Shown one piece after another: positions 50,507-57,039 of a stretch of 64,000 nucleotides of DNA. Source of the DNA: a virus; the IMG/VR virus record IMGVR_UViG_3300005563_000029, positions 1-64,000 of that record; one strand, 5' to 3'. Below the pieces are notes generated by a model that was given only the letters and a program-made list of their open reading frames with translations, had not been told where the DNA came from and did not search any database. Made by a program: the position numbers and the translations under genes. Each line of letters opens with the position of its first letter. Position 1 is the stretch's first letter.

Positions 50507-50748
50507 CGTTCGACTCCTTCCGCGAGAATCGCGCGCAGCTGGTTCAGGTCGATGGGGGCGGGGCGGGTCGAGTACGCGGGCGGCGCGACAGCGGGTGCCG
50601 TCGGCAGTCCGTGCGTGTCGGCGAACGCCTCACGGGCGGCGGTGGTGCGGGCGGCGTGCCCGGACGCGACCACGGCCACGGCGTAGACCAGCGCGACACA
50701 CGCGGCCATCAGTGCGGCGAAGCCGGTCAGGATCCACAGGTCCGTCAT
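50503..50748 (-). CDS. single-TM small protein
   Basis: 81 residues from ATG 50748, overlapping the previous stop. N-terminal membrane helix (about 4-27, 'LWILTGFAALMAACVALVYA') and a soluble tail with 'LNQLRAILAEGVER'. Likely N-out anchored. Unrecognised. Confidence 0.55.
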   Translation of the reverse strand: MTDLWILTGFAALMAACVALVYAVAVVASGHAARTTAAREAFADTHGLPTAPAVAPPAYSTRPAPIDLNQLRAILAEGVER

Positions 50749-51230
50749 CGCGCACCTGCCGCCATGAGCAGGGCGGTGACGAACAGCCACAGGAGGTGCC
50801 AACTCTGGTCCAGGGCATACGCCCCGGTACCGAGGTGAGGCTGGTCGCCGTGGCCTTCGCGCGGTGCGCCCAGGTTGAAGAAGCCGCCCTTGCCGACCCG
50901 GCCGGCCAGCCACCGCAGGGTGCTGCGCCGGTCGGCCCAGTAGTGCGAGGCGGCGTCAACGCCGATAGCGGCGACCCACCAGCCGGGTCGGATCGGCAGG
51001 CCCGTCACAGCGAACGCCGCCAGGAGCGCGGCGAGCTTTGTCACGGTCAGCGTCGCCACGTGCTTGGCACATGCGGCACGGGCTCCCCAGCCTGCGCCGC
51101 CCTTAGTCAAGGCCTGGGTGTGGGTCTGGATCCAGTGATCGCCGAACTCGTGTGCGGCGTACAACGCCGCGGAAGACACTGCGAACACGGCGGCGGCGGT
51201 CAGGTTCGTGGTTGCGTCCATAACGCCCAT
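50745..51230 (-). CDS. multi-TM protein, possibly DUF3307-like
   Basis: 161 residues from ATG 51230, overlapping the previous stop (TAATG). Contains 'HEFGDHWIQTHTQALTKG' with a His-rich loop and 'HYWADRRSTLRWLAGRVGKGG', plus at least three hydrophobic segments ('TAAAVFAVSSAALYA', 'LTVTKLAALLAAFAV', 'LLWLFVTALLM'). The DUF3307 resemblance (DHW/QT pattern) is tentative. Common in Streptomyces plasmid and ICE clusters. Confidence 0.55.
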   Translation of the reverse strand: MGVMDATTNLTAAAVFAVSSAALYAAHEFGDHWIQTHTQALTKGGAGWGARAACAKHVATLTVTKLAALLAAFAVTGLPIRPGWWVAAIGVDAASHYWADRRSTLRWLAGRVGKGGFFNLGAPREGHGDQPHLGTGAYALDQSWHLLWLFVTALLMAAGAR

Positions 51231-51403
51231 TACGCACCCGCCTTGGTAACGTTCCGCGTTTCTGCGGATTGCTTGGCCGCGATGGCGGCGCGAACGCGGT
51301 CGTTGAACGTGGCGGCCTGCTGCCCGTTGGCGCCGATCAGCGTGGCCATGAGGGCCGCGTTTGCCGGTGCGGTCGCGGAGGCGGTGACGATGCGGGCGTT
51401 CAC
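51230..51403 (-). CDS. 57-aa protein, unknown
   Basis: GTG 51403 (GTGA overlap). Ala-rich helix 'ATAPANAALMATLIGANGQQ' and a basic end. No family. Its tight overlap on both sides argues it is translated. Confidence 0.5.
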   Translation of the reverse strand: MNARIVTASATAPANAALMATLIGANGQQAATFNDRVRAAIAAKQSAETRNVTKAGA

Positions 51404-51615
51404 GACGCACCCCGCACGAGCGTCAGCTTCGCAACGTCCACCTGCGACGGGATCGCGGACAGGACGAACGGGTCCGGGTTGACCTCGACCGTCGCGACGT
51501 CGATGCCGTCGGGGTCGGTCCACAGGGCGGTGATAGTGCCGGTGGCGAGGGTGCGTCCGCCGTTGGTGAAGAAGCTGACGCGGTCGCCGTCGCGGAAGGT
51601 GTGGATGGCGGTCAT
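51400..51615 (-). CDS. 71-aa protein, unknown
   Basis: ATG 51615 overlaps the previous stop (ATGA). 'FRDGDRVSFFTNGGRTLATGTITALW' shows a small beta-barrel pattern (summarised as GDRVxFFTNGGR). Unrecognised. Confidence 0.55.
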   Translation of the reverse strand: MTAIHTFRDGDRVSFFTNGGRTLATGTITALWTDPDGIDVATVEVNPDPFVLSAIPSQVDVAKLTLVRGAS

Positions 51616-51914
51616 CGCACGCCTCCACGCTTAACCGTGGCAACCAGCGCCAGCAGCGCCGTGCCGAGCCGCTCCGCGTCTTCCACGGATAGGTACGCCG
51701 CGCCCATGTTGGGTAGGTCGACGAACACGTCCGCGCCTTCCTCGGGGCAGTAGCCGATACCGAGGGTCGCCCAGGCGGTCGTGCCGGAGCTGCGGCCATC
51801 GGTGGTGAAGTCGAGGTGGATGTTGGGGCCGCGACAGACGTTCGGTTCGTCGTCGTGCGCCCTGCACCACTCGGGGTGCGGCGTCGCGGTCTGCGGCGCG
51901 AGAAGCGTGGTCAT
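51612..51914 (-). CDS. 100-aa protein, unknown
   Basis: ATG 51914. Contains 'PHPEWCRAHDDEPNVCRGP' (two Cys, His) and 'LGIGYCPEEGADVFVDLP'. This pattern recurs in short Streptomyces proteins of unknown function. Part of the transfer operon. Confidence 0.55.
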   Translation of the reverse strand: MTTLLAPQTATPHPEWCRAHDDEPNVCRGPNIHLDFTTDGRSSGTTAWATLGIGYCPEEGADVFVDLPNMGAAYLSVEDAERLGTALLALVATVKRGGVR

Positions 51915-51943
51915 CAGCGTTGGCCCCTCGTCGTTGGGGAGGT

Positions 51944-52204
51944 CTAGGCCGCGGCCGGCACGGCGTGTGCGGGCTCGGGGTCGCTGTTGTGGTTGGCGCT
52001 GTCCCTCAGGAGCCTCGCGTTGGCGAGGGAGCTGCGGGGGACCAGGAACATTCCGTTGTTCGTGTCGCTGCGCCAGGCGTAGAGCTTCTCGCCGTGGATC
52101 CAGCGCAGGACGGTGGTGTCCGCGACGCCGAGAGCGAATGCGATCTCGCTGACTCGGTAGTGCGGTTCGTCGAGGCCCTCGATGGGGCGCGGTGTGCGTG
52201 CCAT
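51944..52204 (-). CDS. AlpA/HTH_17-like DNA-binding protein, first gene of transfer operon
   Basis: 86 residues from ATG 52204 with AGGAGAA. 'YRVSEIAFALGVADTTVLRWIHG' is a helix-turn-helix of AlpA/excisionase type, with a beta wing 'KLYAWRSDTNNGMFLVP'. The family acts as a small regulator or excisionase. As the first gene it may regulate the operon. Lies 60 bp after the operator site at 52269. Confidence 0.65.
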   Translation of the reverse strand: MARTPRPIEGLDEPHYRVSEIAFALGVADTTVLRWIHGEKLYAWRSDTNNGMFLVPRSSLANARLLRDSANHNSDPEPAHAVPAAA

Positions 52205-52268
52205 GGGCTTCTCCTGCAAGTCCTGCATCTCGTCCGGTTGGCGGGTGGTGCTTCTCCCACAGCATCGC

Positions 52269-52290
52269 TAACCTATGCAGTACAAGTCAA
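52269..52290 (-). promoter_or_regulatory. promoter and operator of the transfer operon
   Basis: A minus-strand -35-like TTGACT (complement of 52285-52290) overlaps the TAACCTATGCAG motif (52269-52280) that recurs before the GntR gene (53182-53192, 10 of 11 bases of AACCTATGnAG). A -10 is not clear (GATGCT about 18 nt on). A repressor bound here would block the promoter. Confidence 0.5.
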
Positions 52291-52342
52291 GCGATCTGGT
52301 TAATAGATCTTGAAACTCGTACACGCCGCCGGGCATGCAAAA

Positions 52343-52370
52343 GCCCTGCTCCGGCGAACCGAAGCAGGGC
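52343..52370. terminator. terminator after the GntR gene
   Basis: Stem GCCCTGCT (52343-52350) with AGCAGGGC (52363-52370), one inner mismatch then CGG/CCG around a CGAA loop. Sits 23 bp after the GntR gene stop on the minus strand. Carries the shared GCATGCAAAAG trailer variant at 52333-52343. Confidence 0.7.
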
Positions 52371-52392
52371 CTGAAGGGGTGAAGCGCAGGTG

Positions 52393-53148
52393 CTAGGCGT
52401 CCCAGTCGAATTGGAGAACGAACATGGTGGGGTTCATAACCATCTCGTTTACCTCGGTAACACGGCCGGTGTCTGTAAAGGCTGTCCGTGCGGCGCAGAG
52501 CACGTAGGGCACTCGGTGCAGCTCAAGACGCTCGCTCTCGACGTCCGTAGCTTCGCGGGACCAGACCTGCATGCTAAAGGCCGCAACTTCAAAGCCCAGG
52601 TCGCGAAGGCGTCCATAGGTTCCGCCTGGACCTGTATCGGGCTCCATGATTCGACTACCACGAACGATGTCGGCGGGCAGGTAGGAATCGGCAAGCAAGG
52701 CGGCCTGCCCATCGACGAGGTAACGCCGCGATCGCATGCCGGCGTCGGCGGTATCAAGAACCCTTGCAACGCGCTCTGGCGGATCCGCGTAGCCGATCTT
52801 CAGCTGATCGCTCGCGAATTCGCGACCTTCAATGTCGTACTCCCACATCGACTTGCTGTGCTTCCATGCGGAACCGCGGGTCGTCTCAACGCGGACGATC
52901 GGCTTGAAGTCGCGAAGCCGCTGGTACTCGCGTACATCGCGCACGAAAACACCACTGCCCTTGCGGGACTCGGTAAGACCTTCAGCGTCAAGCAGCGCCA
53001 AAGCGCGCCGAACCATGCCGCGGGACAGGTCCCACTGGTCAATAAGGTCGGACTCACTAGGGAGCTTGGCGCCAACAGCGTATTCGCCAGCAAGGATCTT
53101 GCTGCGGAGGTCTTCCGCAAGCTGCCGGTACCTCGGCCCCTCGGCCAC
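52393..53148 (-). CDS. GntR-family regulator, KorSA/HutC-like (UTRA)
   Basis: 251 residues from GTG 53148 with GGGAG; an ATG at 53172 is possible. GntR winged helix (about 1-72: 'RQLAEDLRSKILAGEYAVG', 'DLSRGMVRRALALLDAEGL') and a UTRA domain ('GYADPPERVARVLDTAD', 'RRYLVDGQAALLADSYL', 'TEVNEMVMNPTMFVLQFDWDA'). It resembles KorSA-type repressors of pSAM2-like elements. It is likely to repress itself and the transfer operon through the AACCTATGnAG sites. Terminated by the hairpin at 52343-52370. Confidence 0.85.
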   Translation of the reverse strand: MAEGPRYRQLAEDLRSKILAGEYAVGAKLPSESDLIDQWDLSRGMVRRALALLDAEGLTESRKGSGVFVRDVREYQRLRDFKPIVRVETTRGSAWKHSKSMWEYDIEGREFASDQLKIGYADPPERVARVLDTADAGMRSRRYLVDGQAALLADSYLPADIVRGSRIMEPDTGPGGTYGRLRDLGFEVAAFSMQVWSREATDVESERLELHRVPYVLCAARTAFTDTGRVTEVNEMVMNPTMFVLQFDWDA

Positions 53149-53181
53149 CGAACCACTCCCACCTCTATGCATAAGATCAAC

Positions 53182-53199
53182 AACCTATGTAGAGAGGTT
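53182..53199 (-). promoter_or_regulatory. operator before the GntR gene
   Basis: Inverted repeat AACCT-8 nt-AGGTT at 53182-53199, with AACCTATGnAG shared with the operator of the transfer operon at 52270-52280. It lies about 30 bp before the GntR start, in keeping with autoregulation. Confidence 0.55.
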
Positions 53200-53277
53200 A
53201 GCAAGACCGCTGTACAGGTTGCCAGGTGGCAGGGCCGAATGCGGCATCCAGCCAGCGGTACCTCGCCGCTGGTCGAG

Positions 53278-53535
53278 TCACCCCAGCCACGTGATCTGGG
53301 TGACGTGGACCTCGGCAAGATGCTCCAGGATCACGAAGGTAATGAAGCCGCGGCCTTCAGCAAAGGAGACGATGCGCTGCACGTGGTGCGAGTCCGTCGA
53401 CTCGTCCGGCCGTCGCTGGAAGTTCCATGGGTCGGCGCTGACCAACACGACCGTCTCTACCAGATCATCAATCGCCTCGTAGGGGATCAAAATCAGCTGC
53501 GCCTGGGCGGCGGGGCTGAACTCAGAGTTGTACAC
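53278..53535 (-). CDS. RelE/ParE-like toxin
   Basis: 85 residues. RelE-type layout: 'EFSPAAQAQLILIPYEAI' start, 'SADPWNF' turn with the family's DP, 'VQRIVSFAEGRGFITFVILE' strands and 'VHVTQITWLG' end. RelE toxins cleave mRNA at ribosomes; catalytic residues vary. It is 6 bp downstream of the DUF6247-type antitoxin. A toxin-antitoxin pair fits plasmid or prophage maintenance. Confidence 0.7.
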   Translation of the reverse strand: MYNSEFSPAAQAQLILIPYEAIDDLVETVVLVSADPWNFQRRPDESTDSHHVQRIVSFAEGRGFITFVILEHLAEVHVTQITWLG

Positions 53536-53541
53536 CGCAGG

Positions 53542-53928
53542 TCAGCGAAACACCATCACGGACCGAAGCTTGTCCAACTGAACCTTCGAGGCGCCCTTTG
53601 CTTCAAGGATCGCCAGCACCTCGTTTGGGTCGGCTCGCTCACTGTCCGGGACGCCGTTGCGGGCGTAGTCGTCCCACTTCGCCAGGAAAGCCCTGTGCTT
53701 CACCGGGTCACACCAGACCGCGGCCTCAAGTCGCCAGCGCTTCAGCATTTCGTTCAGCGGGGCGAGACTGTCGGACTCCTTGGCTTCGGCAACCGCCCGG
53801 TCAAGGGCCGAATTGAACCGCTCAAGCAATCCTGGTTCAGCAGCGTTGACCAGCACTGCCCGGATCGCAGCCGGCGTGGCTGCAGGTACAGACATCACCT
53901 TCGGACTGTGGATCGGCTGGGCTGACAT
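53542..53928 (-). CDS. DUF6247-like antitoxin
   Basis: 128 residues from ATG 53928. Helical: 'TPAAIRAVLVNAAEPGLLERF' and 'ALDRAVAEAKESDSLAPLNE' then 'MLKRWRLEAAVWCDPVKHRAF' in a style I recall as DUF6247, which accompanies RelE-like toxins in Streptomyces. Precedes the toxin gene and lacks a clear DNA-binding motif at the N-terminus. Family assignment is from memory of the pattern. Confidence 0.6.
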   Translation of the reverse strand: MSAQPIHSPKVMSVPAATPAAIRAVLVNAAEPGLLERFNSALDRAVAEAKESDSLAPLNEMLKRWRLEAAVWCDPVKHRAFLAKWDDYARNGVPDSERADPNEVLAILEAKGASKVQLDKLRSVMVFR

Positions 53929-54055
53929 GCGTCCAACGTTACGACGCCACGCCACATCTGTCAGCATCACCTGGTGCTTTGGTGGGTGCACTTTTCTGCA
54001 CGAGCTGCTGGTGAAGTCCAGCTTCTGTGCGCCGGCAACGGACGGGATCCCGGCC

Positions 54056-54451
54056 CTAGCCACAAGCCGCCCCTGCCTGCGCCTGAACCCGCTTCAGCGG
54101 CGCCGCGGGAACGGCGTTGACGTCGTAACCCGGATTGTCGGCCAGCCAAGCTGCCTGCGTGCAGAACCCCGGGTCCTTCGAGGTCTCCGCCGCGAGGTTG
54201 CTGAACGCGAGCGTGCAGTTCTGCAAGTTCACCCCGCCGAGTTGCTGTGCCGTCGCGGGCTGGCCCGGAACGATCACGCGTTCGATGATGTCGCCTTGCG
54301 ACTTCAGGTTGCATGTGGCCGGCGGCTGCGAACTGCTGGTGTCGTCGACCGCGGCCTGACTGGTCGGCGCTGCGGCGGGGCTGCTGGTGCTGCTGGAACA
54401 GCCAGCCAGCAGCAATACGGCACCTGCAACGGCAAGAACGGATGTGCGCAC
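54056..54451 (-). CDS. lipoprotein, unknown
   Basis: 131 residues, GTG with GGGGGG. Signal peptide with lipobox 'LLLAGC' (Cys18) then Ser/Thr/Ala-rich linker and a folded C-terminus with four cysteines ('ATCNLKSQ', 'QNCTLAF', 'GFCTQAA', 'GAACG'). Surface-exposed; a lysogenic-conversion or exclusion role is possible for a phage-borne lipoprotein, without direct evidence. Confidence 0.75.
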   Translation of the reverse strand: MRTSVLAVAGAVLLLAGCSSSTSSPAAAPTSQAAVDDTSSSQPPATCNLKSQGDIIERVIVPGQPATAQQLGGVNLQNCTLAFSNLAAETSKDPGFCTQAAWLADNPGYDVNAVPAAPLKRVQAQAGAACG

Positions 54452-54502
54452 GGATCCCCCCAGGGCGTGTGTGTCGTGCAGAACGAGAAGGTGAAGAACG
54501 AG

Positions 54503-54733
54503 CTACAGCCCGAACGCCTGCTTCACCTGGGCCCGCTGCTTGCCGGACAAGCCGCGGTTCACCACGTACCGGCGGCCGTCGGTGGTGGCAACGGTGACAC
54601 GGCCGAGCTGGCGGCTCACTGCGGAGATCTGCGTCCGCAGCACCACGACCTCGGCCGGTCCGAGGTGGACTCCGGTGCGCTTCAAGACCACGGCTTGGTC
54701 GTTGAATCTCGCCACGTTGTAGGCGTCGGCCAT
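54503..54733 (-). CDS. PH-like small protein, unknown
   Basis: 76 residues from ATG 54733. Beta-strand-rich with 'VVLKRTGVHLGPAEVVVLRTQISAV' (split: strands) then 'RVTVATTDGRRYVVNRG' and a C-terminal helix 'GKQRAQVKQAF'. Resembles short bacterial PH or DUF4429-like domains. No membrane segment. Confidence 0.5.
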   Translation of the reverse strand: MADAYNVARFNDQAVVLKRTGVHLGPAEVVVLRTQISAVSRQLGRVTVATTDGRRYVVNRGLSGKQRAQVKQAFGL

Positions 54734-55054
54734 GTGGTTCCCCCTCGGGCGGTGTGCCGGTGGCACGTCAGGCGATCAGCTTATGAACGGCCGCCGGGGG
54801 CGTCACTGGGCGTGTCCGGATCGTTGCTGATCAGTTCTCGGATTCGCTGGGTGGGGGACGGGCGATGGTCAAGGGGTCGCAAAGGCGCTCCGGGGCAGGT
54901 CAGAGTCGGTGGTTTAGGACATGAAGGGCTGCCGAAGTCGCTAAGATATATCAGTACACAAACGCCAAAACCGGGCCCGAAGGCCCGGTCTCGGAACGGC
55001 GAGTTCGCAGCTCGCCGTGAAGCTCTCCCGCCCCATCACAAGCAAGGAGTTCGC
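54734..55054. promoter_or_regulatory. leader region of the early replication operon
   Basis: A 321-bp region without a gene. It holds the palindrome GATATATC (54945-54952) beside TAAGATATA, a -10-like element, and two consecutive hairpins: CCGGGCC-CGAA-GGCCCGG (54971-54988) and CGGCGAG/CTCGCCG with a 7-nt loop (54997-55017). Also an inverted GATCAGC/GCTGATC pair (about 54773 and 54827). This looks like a promoter with a structured untranslated leader. Confidence 0.45.
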
Positions 55055-55111
55055 GTGACGCGTCTCTACACAATAGCCCATATCACCGCCCCTATGGGGA
55101 GGAACCGGTGA
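55055..55111 (+). CDS. 18-aa leader peptide coupled to the replication gene
   Basis: GTG 55055 is preceded by AAGGAG; the frame ends in TGA that overlaps the next start (GTGA at 55108-55111). Peptide 'TRLYTIAHITAPMGRNR' after the start. A short, well-positioned reading frame with translation coupling could regulate expression of the initiator. Unrecognised. Confidence 0.45.
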   Translation: MTRLYTIAHITAPMGRNR

Positions 55112-56124
55112 TCACGGCCTCACCCATTCCCGAGGGCGTTGGCTGGGGCCCCGCCGTGCACTCCACGTCTCGCGACGTTCGTATCTCGCGCCGCGCGCTG
55201 GGGACTCTGGTGGAGTTGCTCAGCTACCCGCCGGGCTGGGACATGAACGCCGACAAGCTCGCCAAGCTCGGGCGTGAGGGTCGCGAAGCCACGCGCAAGG
55301 CAATGCGGGAGCTTGAGGATGCCGGCTACGTGATCCACCTGGTGTACCGGGGGACCGGCGGACGGATGCTGACTGCTTCGTTCGCAGGCAACACGCCGGA
55401 AGTTGCCAGGTCTTTGGCGGACGCCTGGTTGGAGGAGAACGCCCATCTCAACGCAAAGCAAAAGCCCAGCTCGCACCGAGGTACGGCAGACCGGGCGTCG
55501 GTAGACCAGGCGTCGGGTAACCGGGCGTCGGCTGACCGGACGTCGGTGGATCGGGCGTCTTCTATAAGACAGACAGAAGAAACTGACAGAAAGACTGACT
55601 CCAAGACAGACGAGAACACTGTGCGGGTTGCGGCTTCGCCGCAACCGAAGAGTTTTGGGTCAGAAGCGATCAACGACGGAACGGCAGCTGCGGCAGGCGG
55701 CGCCTCCGGCGGGGGCACCGCTGGCGCGGCGCCGACACAACTGATTGTTGTTGAAGAAGATTCGAACGACCTCGAACGACGGACCGCCGCTGTGGACCGT
55801 CGTCTTGCCTGCAACCGGTACATCGAACTGGTCTGGCACCTCAGCGACGAGGCTGTAACCGGCGTCATCGAGGAGCTTTTCAACACCAAGCCTCGAATGT
55901 GGCGCTGGGCACACAACGCCATGTGCGAGCACTACGGCTTGCCGCGGATCAAGAGCGAGTACGACGACTACGAGGCTCCGCCGACGCCAAAGCATGCGCG
56001 CATGGTGTACGAGAAGGCGCTGCGCCTGTCGTCGAAGAACTCTGACTGGGAGGACATCCTGGTTGATCCGCTTAACACCCTGAACCGCCCCGATCGGCCG
56101 CCGTCGTGGGCCGGCGCGGCCTAA
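55108..56124 (+). CDS. replication initiator-like winged-helix protein with internal repeats
   Basis: 338 residues, GTG with GGGGAGG. Winged helix (about 20-90: 'DVRISRRALGTLVELLSYPP', 'KLAKLGREGREATRKAMREL', 'AGYVIHLVYR'), as in phage replisome organisers. Middle 125-150: five 5-residue repeats ('RASVD', 'QASGN', 'RASAD', 'RTSVD') made by 15-bp DNA repeats, then an acidic linker. C-terminal half ('RYIELVWHLSDEAVTGVIEEL', 'RPPSWAGAA') is conserved-looking and could contact a helicase or primase. First gene of the early operon; it probably starts element replication. Confidence 0.65.
   Translation: MITASPIPEGVGWGPAVHSTSRDVRISRRALGTLVELLSYPPGWDMNADKLAKLGREGREATRKAMRELEDAGYVIHLVYRGTGGRMLTASFAGNTPEVARSLADAWLEENAHLNAKQKPSSHRGTADRASVDQASGNRASADRTSVDRASSIRQTEETDRKTDSKTDENTVRVAASPQPKSFGSEAINDGTAAAAGGASGGGTAGAAPTQLIVVEEDSNDLERRTAAVDRRLACNRYIELVWHLSDEAVTGVIEELFNTKPRMWRWAHNAMCEHYGLPRIKSEYDDYEAPPTPKHARMVYEKALRLSSKNSDWEDILVDPLNTLNRPDRPPSWAGAA
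55480..55554 (+). repeat. iteron-like 15-bp repeats inside the replication gene
   Basis: Five tandem 15-bp units (55480, 55495, 55510, 55525, 55540), consensus GCGTCGGnnGACCGG with changes, plus the start of a sixth at 55555. They are followed by a sequence about 56% A+T (55555-55620) in GC-rich surroundings. Layout equals the lambda O gene: iterons and an unwinding region within the initiator coding sequence. Confidence 0.6.
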
Positions 56125-56137
56125 CCGAAGGAGCGCT

Positions 56138-57037
56138 ATGTTCGACCTCGATTCTGACTACGAACCCGCGCCCGATCCCGGGCCGGCACTGTTTCCCGAA
56201 CCGAAACGGGACTACACGCTGCTCAGCCTGGATTCGCTGCCCGAGCCCGTCTGGGCCGATGTCGCATCCGAGTACCCGCTGCCAATGCGATGGCCCGTAG
56301 GTCGTGAAGAGGTCTACCGCCTGTATGGACCACACGGCGTCCTGCTGTACGTCGGACGATCCGTTCAGACCGGCGTCCGGCTGGAAACTCACGAAGCGAC
56401 GAAGCCGTGGTGGCCGCTGGTTGAAAACGTCACCATCCAACGGGAGTTCCCACTTGGCTCGTTTGAGATGGAGGAGTACAACGCGATCCTTACCGAGTTC
56501 CCGGTGTTCAACATCGATGGCGTTCCGTGGCGCAAGATCAAGCTGTCGGGGCGCCCGGTTGAGATGGACCGGCTGCGCAACCGGGTGCTGATTGCAAACG
56601 CCGTGAAGTGCCTGGATGACGATGCGGTCGAAGGTCGGCTTGCGGTTCTTCGCATAGCCCAGCCCGAGATGTTCGATGCCTACGACGACGACCCGCACGT
56701 GATGAAGTTCCGGTGGGCACCCGGGGAGTGGGACAGGACCACGCTCATCAAGGCCGAGGAGCGGTACTTCGAGGCGTTCGTTGCTGCCTACCGAGGCACG
56801 GACTGGCCTCGGTGGGGTATTGGCTCGACAATCCCCATTGACCGGCGCCGACTGGAATGGGTGCTGAAGTCGCCTCGGCCGCCGCTTTGGTGGGGTCGGG
56901 ATTGGTGGGGAACTGGGCCGGCTGGTGTGGTGCCGCCATATGCCGAGCCTGGAGACTTCCATGAGTTCCGTGATGAAACCTACGGTGTTGGCGATCTTGC
57001 CATGGCTGTTCAGTCCGCAGTCGGCCAGGAGGCCTAG
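56138..57037 (+). CDS. GIY-YIG-like nuclease
   Basis: 299 residues, 13 bp after the initiator. Residues about 55-125 show the GIY-YIG pattern: 'EEVYRLYGPHGVLLYVG' (variant YxxY/YVG), 'GVRLETHEATKPWW', and a Glu in 'EMEEYNAIL' as metal ligand. The rest is unassigned, with Trp-rich 'PPLWWGRDWWGTGPAG'. GIY-YIG enzymes cut DNA with one metal; phage versions include homing and repair nucleases. No intron is seen nearby. Confidence 0.65.
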   Translation: MFDLDSDYEPAPDPGPALFPEPKRDYTLLSLDSLPEPVWADVASEYPLPMRWPVGREEVYRLYGPHGVLLYVGRSVQTGVRLETHEATKPWWPLVENVTIQREFPLGSFEMEEYNAILTEFPVFNIDGVPWRKIKLSGRPVEMDRLRNRVLIANAVKCLDDDAVEGRLAVLRIAQPEMFDAYDDDPHVMKFRWAPGEWDRTTLIKAEERYFEAFVAAYRGTDWPRWGIGSTIPIDRRRLEWVLKSPRPPLWWGRDWWGTGPAGVVPPYAEPGDFHEFRDETYGVGDLAMAVQSAVGQEA

Positions 57038-57039
57038 CC

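Noticed and set aside
55480-55554. Possible CRISPR array
   Set aside because: 15-bp contiguous units without spacers, within a coding sequence; read as iterons.
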